Counted from the stretch's first letter, positions 18,533-27,954 are shown. The stretch is 64,000 bases of DNA from JAHEDH01 sp963745865 (GCA_963745865.1 CAVUYZ010000002.1:186001-250000); one strand, 5' to 3'. Numbers and translations: made by a program. Notes: a model not told the origin generated them from the letters alone.

Positions 18533-19534
18533 ATGGACGACGTCCGAGAAGAGCGACGTAACGAGATTCTGCGTGCGCTGGTCGAGCTCCATATCAGGAC
18601 GGGGGAGCCGGTCAGTTCCAAATCGGTGCTCGAGGCGACTGCGCTGCAGGTGTCGCCCGCGACCGTGCGGGCAGAACTGGCCGCGATCGAGCGCGAAGGT
18701 TTCGCCGTTCAGCCCCACACCTCCGCCGGGCGGGTTCCGACCGCGAAGGCCTACCGGTACTACGTGGACCATCTCCGCCCCGGCAAGCTGCGCACGCCGA
18801 CCCTGGCCAAGATCGAGTCGTTCTACTCGTCGATCCACACCGAACTCGGCCGCCTGCTCCAGGCCACGACCGAACTGCTGTCAGACATGACCAACTATCC
18901 GGCGGTGGCGGTCAGCACCGGCCCGTCCGGCGAGATCGTGAAGGCGCTGCATGTCGTTCCGGTTGCAGCCACCACTGCCTTGACCGTGGTCGTCACCGAC
19001 TCCGGTCGGGTCGTGCAGGAACTCACCAGACTCCCGTCGGCGCTGAGCGACTCGGACCTCGAGCTCACCGAGCAGACTCTCTCCAATCTCGTGGTCGGCC
19101 GTGAGCTCAGCACCGATCCCGTCCAGCTCTCCGCCGAGCTGGGTCTCGGACCCGAACTCGATGCCGCAGCGGACGCCGTCGCCCAAGCCATCGCCCGTTC
19201 CGGCGATCGGGCAGCCGACATCTATGTCGGAGGAGCGAAGCAGATGGCGACGGTGTGGGACAACATCTCGACCGTTCACCGGGTGCTCGAGGTGCTCGAG
19301 GCCGAGGCGCTGATCCTCGACATCCTGGCCAAGGCTCCCGGGACCAGTGTCCAGATCGGCGCCGAACTCCCGATTTCCGACGATGTCGACATGGCGGTCG
19401 TCTCGACCTCCTACGAGAGCTTCACCGGCGATGGCCGACTCGGTGTGATCGGCCCGATGCGAATGGACTACAAACGGGTCATCCGCGCAGTTGAAGGTGT
19501 CGGGCACGAGCTCGGCGAACGAATCGGCGAGTGA
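18533..19534 (+). CDS. hrcA: Heat-inducible transcription repressor HrcA
   Basis: 333 aa. HrcA represses chaperone genes by binding the CIRCE element. The N-terminal winged helix contains ERRNEILRALVELHI and SPATVRAELAAIEREGF, followed by the diagnostic PHTSAGRVPTAKAYRYYVD. The C-terminal GAF-like domain ends SYESFTGDGRLGVIGPMRM. ATG 18533 is used; the frame is open 20 codons further upstream but without homology. No CIRCE inverted repeat is visible upstream of hrcA or dnaJ here. dnaJ follows after 6 bases. Confidence 0.97.
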   Translation: MDDVREERRNEILRALVELHIRTGEPVSSKSVLEATALQVSPATVRAELAAIEREGFAVQPHTSAGRVPTAKAYRYYVDHLRPGKLRTPTLAKIESFYSSIHTELGRLLQATTELLSDMTNYPAVAVSTGPSGEIVKALHVVPVAATTALTVVVTDSGRVVQELTRLPSALSDSDLELTEQTLSNLVVGRELSTDPVQLSAELGLGPELDAAADAVAQAIARSGDRAADIYVGGAKQMATVWDNISTVHRVLEVLEAEALILDILAKAPGTSVQIGAELPISDDVDMAVVSTSYESFTGDGRLGVIGPMRMDYKRVIRAVEGVGHELGERIGE

Positions 19535-19540
19535 CCCTCG

Positions 19541-20628
19541 ATGGCATCTGACTACTACTCGCTGCTCGGGGTCGAACGCGACGCACCTCCGGACGACATC
19601 AAGAAGGCGTTTCGGCGCCTCGCCAGGGAAACGCATCCCGACGCCAACCCCGGAGATTTCGAAGGCCGAAGCTCGGTTCAAGGAGATCGCTGCTGCCTAC
19701 GAGGTCCTTTCCGATCCGGACAAACGGCGGAAGTACGACCGGGGTGAGACGTTCGATTTCGCCGATCTCTTCGGTTCTGGCGGGTTTGGCGGTTTCGACG
19801 ACATCTTGCGCTCGGTCTTCGGCGACGGCTCGGTGTTCGGTCAAGCTGCGGGTCGGCAGGGTCCGCCTCGCGGGCGTGACGTCCTCGCCCGGGTCGATGT
19901 GAGCCTCGAGGAGGCATGCTTCGGTGTCGAGGCGAAGGTCGGCTTCCGGACCAATGTGACGTGTGAGGTCTGCACCGGATCGGGAGCCCGGCCAGGAACC
20001 GACCGGGAAACCTGCCCGACCTGTTCGGGAGCGGGGGCGGTTCGGGTCCAGCGGCGGGGGATCCTCGGCACGATGATGACGGTCGCCACATGTGACATGT
20101 GCACCGGCACCGGAACCATCATCCCCGATCCGTGTGACAACTGTCGGGGGACCGGAGTGATCGCCAGCGACCGGGAGGTCGCAGTCGAGATCCCGCCCGG
20201 TGTCGACAACGGCACTCGATTGCGACTCAACCGAGAGGGCGAGGCTGCTCCCAGAAACGGCACGTCGGGTGACCTGTTCGTCGAGATCATCGTCAGGCCC
20301 GACACACGCTTCGAGCGGGCCGGCGCCGACCTCGCCCATCGTGTGACGGTCGGCATGGCGGAGGCGGCGTTGGGGACGTCGGTGGACATCCCGCTGGTCG
20401 ACGGGACCACGCATTCGCTCGATGTGCCTGCCGGCACGCAGCCGGGCTGGCGCACTGCGATCCGCAGCGAGGGCATGGCGCGGCCTCGGTCGGCGGGGAC
20501 GGGGCGATCTGATCGTGACGGTCGATATCGATGTTCCGACGGATCTGACGAAGGAGGAGGCCGAACTGCTTCGTCAGTTCGCTGACCTGCGCGGCGAGCA
20601 CCCTGCCTCCAAACGCCGCTGGCTCTGA
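19541..20628 (+). CDS. dnaJ: Chaperone DnaJ (two apparent frameshifts)
   Basis: About 361 aa after removing one extra T at 19657-19659 and one extra C at 20484-20485. It has the J domain (YYSLLGVERDAPPDDIKKAF with HPD), then a short Gly/Phe region (FGSGGFGGFDD). Four zinc-binding repeats follow (CEVCTGSG, CPTCSGAG, CDMCTGTG, CDNCRGTG), then the C-terminal substrate-binding domain. It stimulates DnaK ATPase and binds unfolded proteins. The hrcA-dnaJ-rsmE order is common. Retention of every family motif across both breaks argues that the indels are errors. Confidence 0.94.
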
Positions 20629-20629
20629 G

Positions 20630-21291
20630 ATGGGCCACATCCCGCATCTGGTGCTCGCGCCCGGATGGTCGGGTACTCGAATCACCGTCGACGAGCGGCA
20701 GAGGCGCCACATCGGGTCGGTGCTCCGCCGCACCGATGGTGATCCGGTCACCTACACCGATGGCGCCGGGATCACCGGGTCGGGAACATGGACCGGGGTG
20801 GCAGTGGAACGGGGCGAGGAACATGCCGTTGCTCCTCCGTTCACCACGTCTCACGATTGCAGTTTCACCTCCCGATTCGAAGGATCGGGTTGCGCTGGTT
20901 GGTCGAGAAGGCGACCGAGCTCGGGGTCTCGAGAATTCGATGGCTCCGCACTGCGTACACCCAGGGCAGGGTCCCTCGCCACGACCGGTGTGTGTCCTGG
21001 ATGATCGGAGCCGTCGAGCAGAGTCGTGGAGCGTGGCTCACCGACATCGACGATGCCTGGTGCGGTATCGATGATCTCGAGGGTCCATGGGTTGCCGCGA
21101 AGAGCGGTGGGGCGGCGCTGCAGATCGACCGCGACCTCACCGTGGCCATCGGCCCGGAAGGAGGATGGGCTCCTGGCGAGCTCCCCGAGGGCGTCGGCCT
21201 GGTTCACCTCGGCGACAGGATCCTCCGGACCGAGACGGCGGGCATCGCCGTCGCCGTCGTTGCGGCACTCGACCGACCCGGACAGGCGTGA
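20630..21291 (+). CDS. rsmE: 16S rRNA m3U1498 methyltransferase RsmE (two apparent frameshifts)
   Basis: About 219 aa after removing extra bases near 20835-20845 and at 20887-20889. The three frame segments join as an N-terminal PUA-like domain (RHIGSVLRRTDGDPV), then SPPDSKDR, then LRWLVEKATELGV. The SPOUT methyltransferase end has the SAM-binding knot motifs AIGPEGGWAPGEL and LGDRILRTETA. The enzyme methylates U1498 of 16S rRNA. It starts one base after dnaJ ends. Confidence 0.93.
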
Positions 21292-21363
21292 GAAAGGTGC
21301 TGGAGCACGACCACTCTCCGTGGTATGGTGCGCGCAGGCAGGCTGGGTGAAAAGGGCAACATC

Positions 21364-21798
21364 ATGGATTTCAACGAGGAGCTGGGTCAACGACTCCGCG
21401 ACGCCAGGAAACGACGCGGTTGGTCATTGCTCGATGTCGAGGAGATGAGCGACGGCGAATTCAAGGCGTCGGTCATGGGAGCGTACGAGCGCGGCGAGCG
21501 GAGCCTCTCCGCGTTGCGATTGTGCAAGCTCGCCGACATCTACGACGTGTCGGCCGGCTCGCTGCTCCCAGCCCCCTACGACGGCAGCCAGCCAGGTGTC
21601 GTGATCGACCTCGATCGGGCCGAGCGCATGACGGGTGTTCAGGCGGACGCCATGGAGCGATTCCTCGACGCGATCCAGACCATGCGACGAAACACGGCCG
21701 GCGCCGGTATGGCGGTCAGGCAGTCCGATCTGCATCTCCTCAACTCGTTCATCAAGGACCTGGTTGCCCAGCCCGAGGCAGTCTTCGAAGCGGATTGA
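21364..21798 (+). CDS. BldD-like transcriptional regulator
   Basis: 144 aa. Residues 5-70 match the helix-turn-helix domain of Streptomyces BldD, the developmental master repressor (GQRLRDARKRRGWSLLDVEE, then GAYERGERSLSALRLCKLAD). The C-terminal domain aligns with the part of BldD that binds c-di-GMP. BldD uses RGD-X8-RQDD; here residues 108-122 read RRN-X8-RQSD, so two Arg, the Gln and the final Asp are kept while the first Asp is Asn. It is therefore a candidate c-di-GMP-responsive repressor, with altered ligand contacts. ATG 21364 is preceded by AAAAGGG. Gene-specific targets cannot be read from the window. Confidence 0.82.
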   Translation: MDFNEELGQRLRDARKRRGWSLLDVEEMSDGEFKASVMGAYERGERSLSALRLCKLADIYDVSAGSLLPAPYDGSQPGVVIDLDRAERMTGVQADAMERFLDAIQTMRRNTAGAGMAVRQSDLHLLNSFIKDLVAQPEAVFEAD

Positions 21799-21812
21799 CC
21801 TATACTGAGGAC

Positions 21813-21835
21813 GGCCCAAGAGGGCCTTTCTCTTT
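21813..21835 (+). terminator. Hairpin with T-rich tail before phoH
   Basis: GGCCC-AAGA-GGGCC followed by TTTCTCTTT lies between the bldD-like gene and phoH and ends exactly at the phoH GTG. It resembles an intrinsic terminator with a short stem. A TATACT hexamer at 21801-21806 just upstream could be a -10 element for phoH. Confidence 0.5.
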
Positions 21836-22810
21836 GTGACTGCTGATACCACTCCACGCATTCTTCGCGTCCCGTCGAATCATCTGATGGCAGATCTTCT
21901 CGGCCCAGGCGACGTACATCTGCGCTCCCTCGAGAGCGCCTATCCCGACGTGCGCATCGTGGCACGCGGCAACGAGATCACTCTCGCCGGTCCCGACGAA
22001 TCCACATCCGCCGTCGAAACCGTGCTCGACGAGCTGCTGATCCTCGTCCAGGAGGGGCAGGACCTCGGCGACGGCAGGGTGGAGTCGGTGGTGCAGATGG
22101 TCCAGGAGCGGGTCCCGTCGCCGTCCGACGTTCTCACCGAGGCCACGCCAGTGGGCCGCGGCAAGGTCGTGCGAGCCAAGACGCCCAATCAACAGGCGTA
22201 CATGAAGGCGATCCGCGACAACACGTTGACCTTCGGGATCGGTCCTGCCGGAACCGGCAAGACGTACCTCGCCATGGCCGCGGCCGTGGAGGCTCTCAAG
22301 TCGGGAATGGTGAAGAGGATCCTGTTGACGCGACCCGCAGTCGAGGCGGGAGAGCGGCTCGGGTTCCTTCCCGGGGATCTGACGCAGAAGATCGACCCAT
22401 ATCTCCGACCGTTGTACGACGCCCTGTGGGACATGCTCGGGCCAGACGAGACGGCTGCTCTGATGGACAAGGGCACGATCGAGATCGCCCCGCTCGCATA
22501 TATGCGTGGCCGCACGCTCAACGATGCGTGCGTGATTCTCGATGAGGCTCAGAACACCTCGCCCGAGCAGATGAAGATGTTCCTCACCAGGCTCGGCTTC
22601 AACTCGAAGATGATCATCACCGGTGACGTCACCCAGACGGATCTCCCGAGTCACACCCAATCGGGTCTGGGAGTCGTCGAGGACATCCTCGGAGGGATCT
22701 CGGGAGTCGCATTCATCCGGCTGACCTCACGCGACGTCGTCCGGCACCGTATCGTTGCGGCAATCGTCGAGGCGTATCAGCGTCACGACGAGGAGGGGAA
22801 GCAACGATGA
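21836..22810 (+). CDS. phoH: PhoH family P-loop ATPase
   Basis: 324 aa from GTG 21836. An alternative start is ATG 21887 (MADLLGPGDVHLRSLE), which would place the coding region beyond the hairpin. PhoH-like ATPases are linked to RNA metabolism. The N-terminal domain contains IVARGNEITLAGP; Walker A is GPAGTGKTYLAMA near residue 140, Walker B is DACVILDEAQNTSP, and the sensor is TGDVTQTDLP. Gene order phoH-HD hydrolase-ybeY-corC-era is conserved in many Gram-positive bacteria. The stop overlaps the next ATG (ATGATGA). Confidence 0.95.
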   Translation: MTADTTPRILRVPSNHLMADLLGPGDVHLRSLESAYPDVRIVARGNEITLAGPDESTSAVETVLDELLILVQEGQDLGDGRVESVVQMVQERVPSPSDVLTEATPVGRGKVVRAKTPNQQAYMKAIRDNTLTFGIGPAGTGKTYLAMAAAVEALKSGMVKRILLTRPAVEAGERLGFLPGDLTQKIDPYLRPLYDALWDMLGPDETAALMDKGTIEIAPLAYMRGRTLNDACVILDEAQNTSPEQMKMFLTRLGFNSKMIITGDVTQTDLPSHTQSGLGVVEDILGGISGVAFIRLTSRDVVRHRIVAAIVEAYQRHDEEGKQR

Positions 22811-25377
22811 TGACGAGGCCGAATCTCGTGCGACTCGTGGTTTTCGTTTCGACGGTCGCCCTCTCGTGGGGGGCGCTCACGTACGGGACGGAATCGAGCA
22901 CGTCGAGGCTGCGCGTCGGCCAACTCGCCGATCGCGACTACTTCGCCGAAGAGTCAGGCGAAGTGCTCGACACGATTCGCTGGGAGACCGCCCAGGAGCA
23001 GGCTGCCGATGCGGTCGAACCGGTGCTCATGAGGAGTTCCGAGATCGAGGACCGGGTCGCGTCCGAGGTCACGAACCTGTTCTCAGCCATCGAGGCGGGA
23101 GTCGCCGCCACCCGCGACCAGCCGCTCAACACAATCGACACCAGTCCGGCCGAGGAGCCGCCGCCGCCCGAGACCACGACATCGACGACCGCTGCCGCCG
23201 AGGGGGACGCAACGTCGACGACCACGACGGTCCCACCGGAGCCCGACCCGCCGGCGACCCTCGAGGGTCTGGTGTTTGCCGATCCCGGGTCCGACGGCAT
23301 CTTCGCTCCCGACTTGAATTTCACGATCACCGACACACCGGTCGCCGGTATCCGGGTGGTGGCGCGTGGGTCGGATGGTCAGGTGGAGTTCGCGACGACG
23401 GGCAACGACGGTGCCTACGCGTTCGAGGTGCCCGCCGGGGTGTGGGAGGTCGGGCCGGACTCCCAGTCATTCGTGAACCCCGAGGAGTTGACCTTCTCGA
23501 CCGCGCCGAAGACAGAGGTCGAGTGCGCAGCGGGAGACACGTGTTCCGTGTCCTCTTTCGCAGTTGCGCCGCTGGCACGTCCGTTCCAAGACCAGGTCGC
23601 CACCCTCGAGGCGGAGTTCTCGATCCTCGATGACGCCACCCTCGCCACGCTGGTCGTCGTGGCCAACAACGACATCATCCGCCGCACGCTCGCACGCCCT
23701 CCCCAGCTCCAGCTGGTCGAGGACGAGACGGTCGATGAGGTCTTCCAGACGTTCCGGAGCGAGATCTCTGATCCCGTCGAGCTCCGCCAGGTTCAGAACG
23801 ACATCAACCAGCGTCCACCGAGCGTGACCATTGATGGTCTCGTCGACGCTGATGCGCAGGACGCTGTCGCCGATGTTCTCATCAACTTCCTGCAGATCAA
23901 CATGGTGATCGACCAGGACGAGACCGAGGCACTCCGCCAGGAGGCGAGGGCATCGGTCGCTGAGGAGGAGTTCTTCGTAGCCTTCATCGAGGGCCAGCCG
24001 ATCATCTCTCAGCGACAGCCCGTCACCCAGTTCGCACTGGATGCAATCGAACAGGTCGGGTCTGCGACGGCTCGTCAAGTACGAACCTCGGCGGTGGCGC
24101 TCGCGTTGGCGGTTCTCGTGACGATGCTCGGTTACTACCTGTCACGGTTCCGGAGCCACTTCTGGGAATCCCCGCGTATGGTGGCGCTGCTCGGTCTGTT
24201 GATGGTTCTTGCGGCCGGAGCAGTGCGTCTGACGGTCGAGTTCCAGGAGCAGGCCTCGCCGTTCATCCTCCCGGCCGTGGCTTTCGGCTATCTCGCGTCG
24301 GTGCTGTTCGACAATCGGATGGCGACGCTCATGGCGTTGGCAGTCGGCATGTTGGCCGCGATCGGTTCACGGGACCCCGCCATCATCACGTTCGGGGTCC
24401 TGGCCACACTCGCACCAATCGGGTTCGTGTCGCGGGTCTCGTCGCGTCGGGCGTTCCGCAATTCCGTCGTGCAGACCGCCGCTGCCTCTGGAGTGGTGGC
24501 AGCGGCCGTGGCCTGGCTGTTCACGGTCGTCCCTGACACCTCCGATCAATGGCAACAAGTCGGGGTGGCAGTGGCGTGGGCCGTCGGTGCGTCGATTGTC
24601 GCTGCGCTGGTTGCGCTCTCGGTCATGCCCTTCTTCGAATCCGCGTTCGACATCACGACCACGCTCAGACTGCTCGAGTTGACCGACCGCAACCACGAGG
24701 CGCTCCAGACGTTGCAGGCGAAGGCGTTCGGCAGCTTCAACCACTCACTGATGGTGGGGACGCTGGCAGACGCCGCAGCACGGGCGATCGGTGCCAACAA
24801 CCTTCTGGCGCGGGCCGCGTCCTACTACCACGACCTCGGGAAGACGGAGAACCCCTCGTACTTCATCGAGAATCAGTTCGGGGGTGCCAACCCGCACGAC
24901 GAGATTCCGCCGGAGGAATCAGCCCGGATCATCCGAGCGCATGTCATCGATGGAATCGATCTCGCCGAGAAGTACAAGATTCCGTCCGAGGTATCCGAGG
25001 GAATCCTCGCTCACCACGGTGACGCAATCATGCGGTTCTTCTACGAGAAGGCCCGCCAGCAGTACGGCGACGAGAACGTCGATGCCAACGACTATCGCCA
25101 CGCCGGTCACAAGCCGCGAAGCAGGGAGATGGCGATCTTGATGATGGCGGACTCGGTCGAGGGCGCCTGCCGGGCGGTGTTCGGCGACGAGGAGCCCACG
25201 CCACAGGGGATCGAAAAGGTCGTGAACCGGATCGTCGACGAGAAGGTCACAGACGGCCAGCTGAGTCAATGCGACTTGACGTTGGGCGAGTTGACCGCGG
25301 TGAAATCAGCCTTCATCGACGCCCTGGTCGGCCACTACCATCAACGCATCCCCTACCCGAACTTTCCAGGCACTTGA
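22807..25377 (+). CDS. pgpH: 7TM-HD domain phosphohydrolase (PgpH-like) with extracellular insert
   Basis: 856 aa, against about 700 for typical PgpH c-di-AMP phosphodiesterases. It has one N-terminal membrane helix (residues 7-25), then a large extracytoplasmic region. Seven membrane helices follow at about 428-608, then a cytoplasmic HD domain with FNHSLMVGTLADAA near 644, YYHDLGKTENP near 673 and LAHHGDAIMRFF. The extracellular part contains a Thr/Pro-rich linker (about 115-148). An insert at about 150-250 begins LEGLVFADPGSDGIFAP and includes TTGNDGAYAFEVPAGVWEV, resembling an SdrD B or Cna-B beta-sandwich. It is translationally coupled to phoH and ybeY. Substrate is inferred from family. 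Confidence 0.9.
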   Translation: MMTRPNLVRLVVFVSTVALSWGALTYGTESSTSRLRVGQLADRDYFAEESGEVLDTIRWETAQEQAADAVEPVLMRSSEIEDRVASEVTNLFSAIEAGVAATRDQPLNTIDTSPAEEPPPPETTTSTTAAAEGDATSTTTTVPPEPDPPATLEGLVFADPGSDGIFAPDLNFTITDTPVAGIRVVARGSDGQVEFATTGNDGAYAFEVPAGVWEVGPDSQSFVNPEELTFSTAPKTEVECAAGDTCSVSSFAVAPLARPFQDQVATLEAEFSILDDATLATLVVVANNDIIRRTLARPPQLQLVEDETVDEVFQTFRSEISDPVELRQVQNDINQRPPSVTIDGLVDADAQDAVADVLINFLQINMVIDQDETEALRQEARASVAEEEFFVAFIEGQPIISQRQPVTQFALDAIEQVGSATARQVRTSAVALALAVLVTMLGYYLSRFRSHFWESPRMVALLGLLMVLAAGAVRLTVEFQEQASPFILPAVAFGYLASVLFDNRMATLMALAVGMLAAIGSRDPAIITFGVLATLAPIGFVSRVSSRRAFRNSVVQTAAASGVVAAAVAWLFTVVPDTSDQWQQVGVAVAWAVGASIVAALVALSVMPFFESAFDITTTLRLLELTDRNHEALQTLQAKAFGSFNHSLMVGTLADAAARAIGANNLLARAASYYHDLGKTENPSYFIENQFGGANPHDEIPPEESARIIRAHVIDGIDLAEKYKIPSEVSEGILAHHGDAIMRFFYEKARQQYGDENVDANDYRHAGHKPRSREMAILMMADSVEGACRAVFGDEEPTPQGIEKVVNRIVDEKVTDGQLSQCDLTLGELTAVKSAFIDALVGHYHQRIPYPNFPGT

Positions 25378-25874
25378 CGACCGATTCGAAGCCCCGAAGT
25401 ACGAGCGGCCACGATGTGGCCGTCCTCGCGGGTCATCCGGCCCTCCTCGATCGCTCGGACGTCCGAGCGATGGTGCTCGACACACTCGATGCGATCTCAG
25501 CTCCGGCGCGGATCGAGATTTCAATCCATTTCGTCGACTCGGGAGAGATCGCTCGGCTCAACGCCGACGCGCTGGGAGGATCGGGTCCGACCGATGTCAT
25601 CTCGCTTCCACTCGAGCAGCTGACACCGGGCCTCTGGCCACCAGTTGGTTCCGATGATCCGCCTTTGGCGCTAGGTGATGTCTTCATCGCTCCTGAGATC
25701 GTCCAATCGAGAGCTCTCGAGCACGGTTTCGACCCAACGGCAGAGACAGCACTGATGGTGGTGCACGGGGTGCTGCACCTCGCTGGCCATGACCACGCTG
25801 GTGACGACGATGCGGTCGCCATGGAGGCGATCGAGACTGAGATTCTCGCCAAGCACGGGTACGGACGACGATGA
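25374..25874 (+). CDS. ybeY: Endoribonuclease YbeY
   Basis: 166 aa from TTG 25374, which overlaps the stop of the upstream gene (TTGA). YbeY is a zinc-dependent RNase needed for 16S rRNA 3' maturation and ribosome quality control. The catalytic zinc motif HGVLHLAGHDH (H3xH5xH) lies near residue 127, preceded by GPTDVISLPLE and LGDVFIAPE. It overlaps the next ATG by 4 bases. The frame is open upstream, but earlier starts would lie inside the HD hydrolase. Confidence 0.95.
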   Translation: MTTDSKPRSTSGHDVAVLAGHPALLDRSDVRAMVLDTLDAISAPARIEISIHFVDSGEIARLNADALGGSGPTDVISLPLEQLTPGLWPPVGSDDPPLALGDVFIAPEIVQSRALEHGFDPTAETALMVVHGVLHLAGHDHAGDDDAVAMEAIETEILAKHGYGRR

Positions 25875-27064
25875 CGGTCTCTCTGCTGGTCTCGACGTTC
25901 TTTCTCTTGCTCGCCGGTTTCACCAGGGCGGGTGCGGCCTCGCTTGTCAAAACACCCCGAGCCGACGCGTTGCACGATGCGGCCGAGCACATCGCAGGTG
26001 CAGTTCGAGTGGCCGGCCTGCTCGAAGACCGACAGGTGATCGTTCCGGCTATCAACATCGTGCACACGATCCTGCTCGTCGCGGCGACACTTCCCGCCGC
26101 CTGGGGTCTCAGCACCGAGTTGAGCGGACCGGGACTGGCGGTCGCGCTGGTCGTGTTCGGCGTCCTGCTCGTGGCGTTGGGTGATCTGGTTCCGCGCTCG
26201 GTTGGCCGCCGGCAGACGCGTCGACTCGCCTATCGACTGTCGCCGTTGTTGTCGCTCTTCGTTGCCATCGGTTCGAAGACTGCAGACATGATGTACGACG
26301 AGATCGAAGACAACGATGAAGAGTTGTCGGACGCCGAGCAGGACGATCACGAGGAGATGGAGCTGATCACCTCGGTGCTCGAGTTCTCCGAGACGATCGT
26401 CAGGGAAGTGATGGTCCCGCGAACCGATATGACGAGTGTTCCAGCCGATGCGTCGCTGTCGGAGTTGCTGAGGGTGATCGATGAGAACGGGTTCAGCAGA
26501 ATTCCCGCCGTCGGCACTTCGCTCGACGACGTCGTGGGCATGGTGATCGTCAAGGATCTGCTCCCGCGTCTCGCTAGCGGCGACCGGCCTGCCAGAGTGC
26601 GCAATGTGATGCGACCGATCGACTTCGTTCCCGAGACCAAGCGTGTGTCCGATCTCCTCCGGGACATGCAGGCCTCGAAGTCTCACATGGCGGTCGTCGT
26701 CGACGAGTACGGCGGCACGGCAGGCCTCGTGACCATCGAGGATCTGCTCGAGGAGTTGGTCGGAGAGATCATCGACGAGTACGACGAGGCGGAGTTGTTG
26801 CTCGAGGAGACACGTGACGGCGGCTGGAAGGTGGACGGACGGCTCCCTGTATCGGAGTTGTCGGATGCCATCGAGGTCGAGCTCCCCGAGGAGGAGTGGG
26901 ATACGGTCGGCGGGCTGGTCCTGGGACTCGCAGGTCGAGTTCCGAACGAGGGCGAGAAGTTCGAGGTCGGTGGGGTCGTGCTCACCGTCGTCCGTCTCCA
27001 GGGACGCCGGATCTCCGAAGTGGTCGTCGAGCGCAGGGTCACTGCCACCGAGGAAGTCAGTTGA
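25871..27064 (+). CDS. CNNM/CBS/CorC domain membrane protein
   Basis: 397 aa. It has an N-terminal membrane domain (about residues 1-130, three hydrophobic stretches; a short DUF21-like region), then a CBS pair (EVMVPRTDMTSVPADASL, FSRIPAVG, HMAVVVDEYGGTAGLVTIED). The C-terminal CorC/HlyC domain (VDGRLPVSELSDAIEVELP) has the DTVGGLVLGLAGRVP signature. Such proteins are implicated in Mg2+ or Co2+ transport or its control; the haemolysin label is historical. It overlaps ybeY by 4 bases and the era TTG by 3 bases, so the string is coupled. Confidence 0.92.
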   Translation: MTVSLLVSTFFLLLAGFTRAGAASLVKTPRADALHDAAEHIAGAVRVAGLLEDRQVIVPAINIVHTILLVAATLPAAWGLSTELSGPGLAVALVVFGVLLVALGDLVPRSVGRRQTRRLAYRLSPLLSLFVAIGSKTADMMYDEIEDNDEELSDAEQDDHEEMELITSVLEFSETIVREVMVPRTDMTSVPADASLSELLRVIDENGFSRIPAVGTSLDDVVGMVIVKDLLPRLASGDRPARVRNVMRPIDFVPETKRVSDLLRDMQASKSHMAVVVDEYGGTAGLVTIEDLLEELVGEIIDEYDEAELLLEETRDGGWKVDGRLPVSELSDAIEVELPEEEWDTVGGLVLGLAGRVPNEGEKFEVGGVVLTVVRLQGRRISEVVVERRVTATEEVS

Positions 27065-27954
27065 AGTCCGGATTCGTCGCCGTCGTCGGCCGTCCGAACG
27101 TCGGAAAGTCGACCCTGGTCAACGCGCTGGTCGGCCAGAAGGTGACGATCACCTCGTCAAAGCCCCAAACCACCAGGAACGTGATCCGCGGTGCGGTCAC
27201 AGGTCGTGACGACGCCGGTGACCCGGTCTATCAGATCGTGCTCGTCGACACTCCTGGTTTGCACAAACCGAGAACCGAACTGGGGAATCGCCTGAATGCG
27301 ATGGTGTACGGCAGCCTGGCTGACGCCGATGCCGTCGTCTTCATGATCGATGCATCGCAGCCGATCGGGCCCGGGGATCGATTGATCGCCCAACGACTCA
27401 GGGACGCGGACGCCGAGGTCGTGGTCGTGGTCAACAAGACGGACAAGGCGAGGAAGGGTGACGTCGTCGCCCAGTTGGTCGAAGCGGGGGAATGGGACTT
27501 CGGATCGTATGTGCCGATGAGCGCCAAGACCGGTGAGAATCTCGAACCACTCCTGGCCGAGTTGGTGGAGCGGCTGCCCGAGGGACCGATGTACTTCCCG
27601 GCCCCGATGGTCTCGGATCTTCCCGAGTCGATGCTCGTCTCGGAGATCATCAGAGAGAAATTCCTGGAGAAGCTCCGTGAAGAGCTTCCGCATTCGCTCG
27701 CCGTCGTCACCGACGACATGTCCACCCGTGAAGACGGGCTGCTGACCATCGCGGCCCGAGTGATCGTCGAGCGGCGCTCTCAAAAAGGCATCGTGATCGG
27801 GAAGGGCGGATCACTTCTCGGGGAGGCCGGCACAGAGGCGCGCACCGAACTCGAGTCGATCTTCGGATCGAAGGTGCACCTCGATCTCCGAGTCACGGTC
27901 GAGAGCGAGTGGCAGCAGACGCCCGCCCTGCTCGATCGGCTCGGCTTCGAGTGA
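27061..27954 (+). CDS. era: GTPase Era
   Basis: 297 aa from TTG 27061 (TTGA overlap with the upstream stop). Era binds 16S rRNA and couples ribosome assembly to growth. G1 is VGRPNVGKSTL near residue 10, G2 includes PQTTRNVIRG, G3 is VDTPGLHKPR, G4 is NKTDKA and G5 is MSAKTGEN. The C-terminal KH domain has VERRSQKGIVIGKGGSLL. All motifs are intact and the length is typical. Confidence 0.98.
   Translation: MKSGFVAVVGRPNVGKSTLVNALVGQKVTITSSKPQTTRNVIRGAVTGRDDAGDPVYQIVLVDTPGLHKPRTELGNRLNAMVYGSLADADAVVFMIDASQPIGPGDRLIAQRLRDADAEVVVVVNKTDKARKGDVVAQLVEAGEWDFGSYVPMSAKTGENLEPLLAELVERLPEGPMYFPAPMVSDLPESMLVSEIIREKFLEKLREELPHSLAVVTDDMSTREDGLLTIAARVIVERRSQKGIVIGKGGSLLGEAGTEARTELESIFGSKVHLDLRVTVESEWQQTPALLDRLGFE

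Noticed and set aside
25433..26686. 417-codon minus-strand open frame
   Set aside because: Antisense to ybeY and the CBS/CorC gene; arginine- and histidine-rich shadow.
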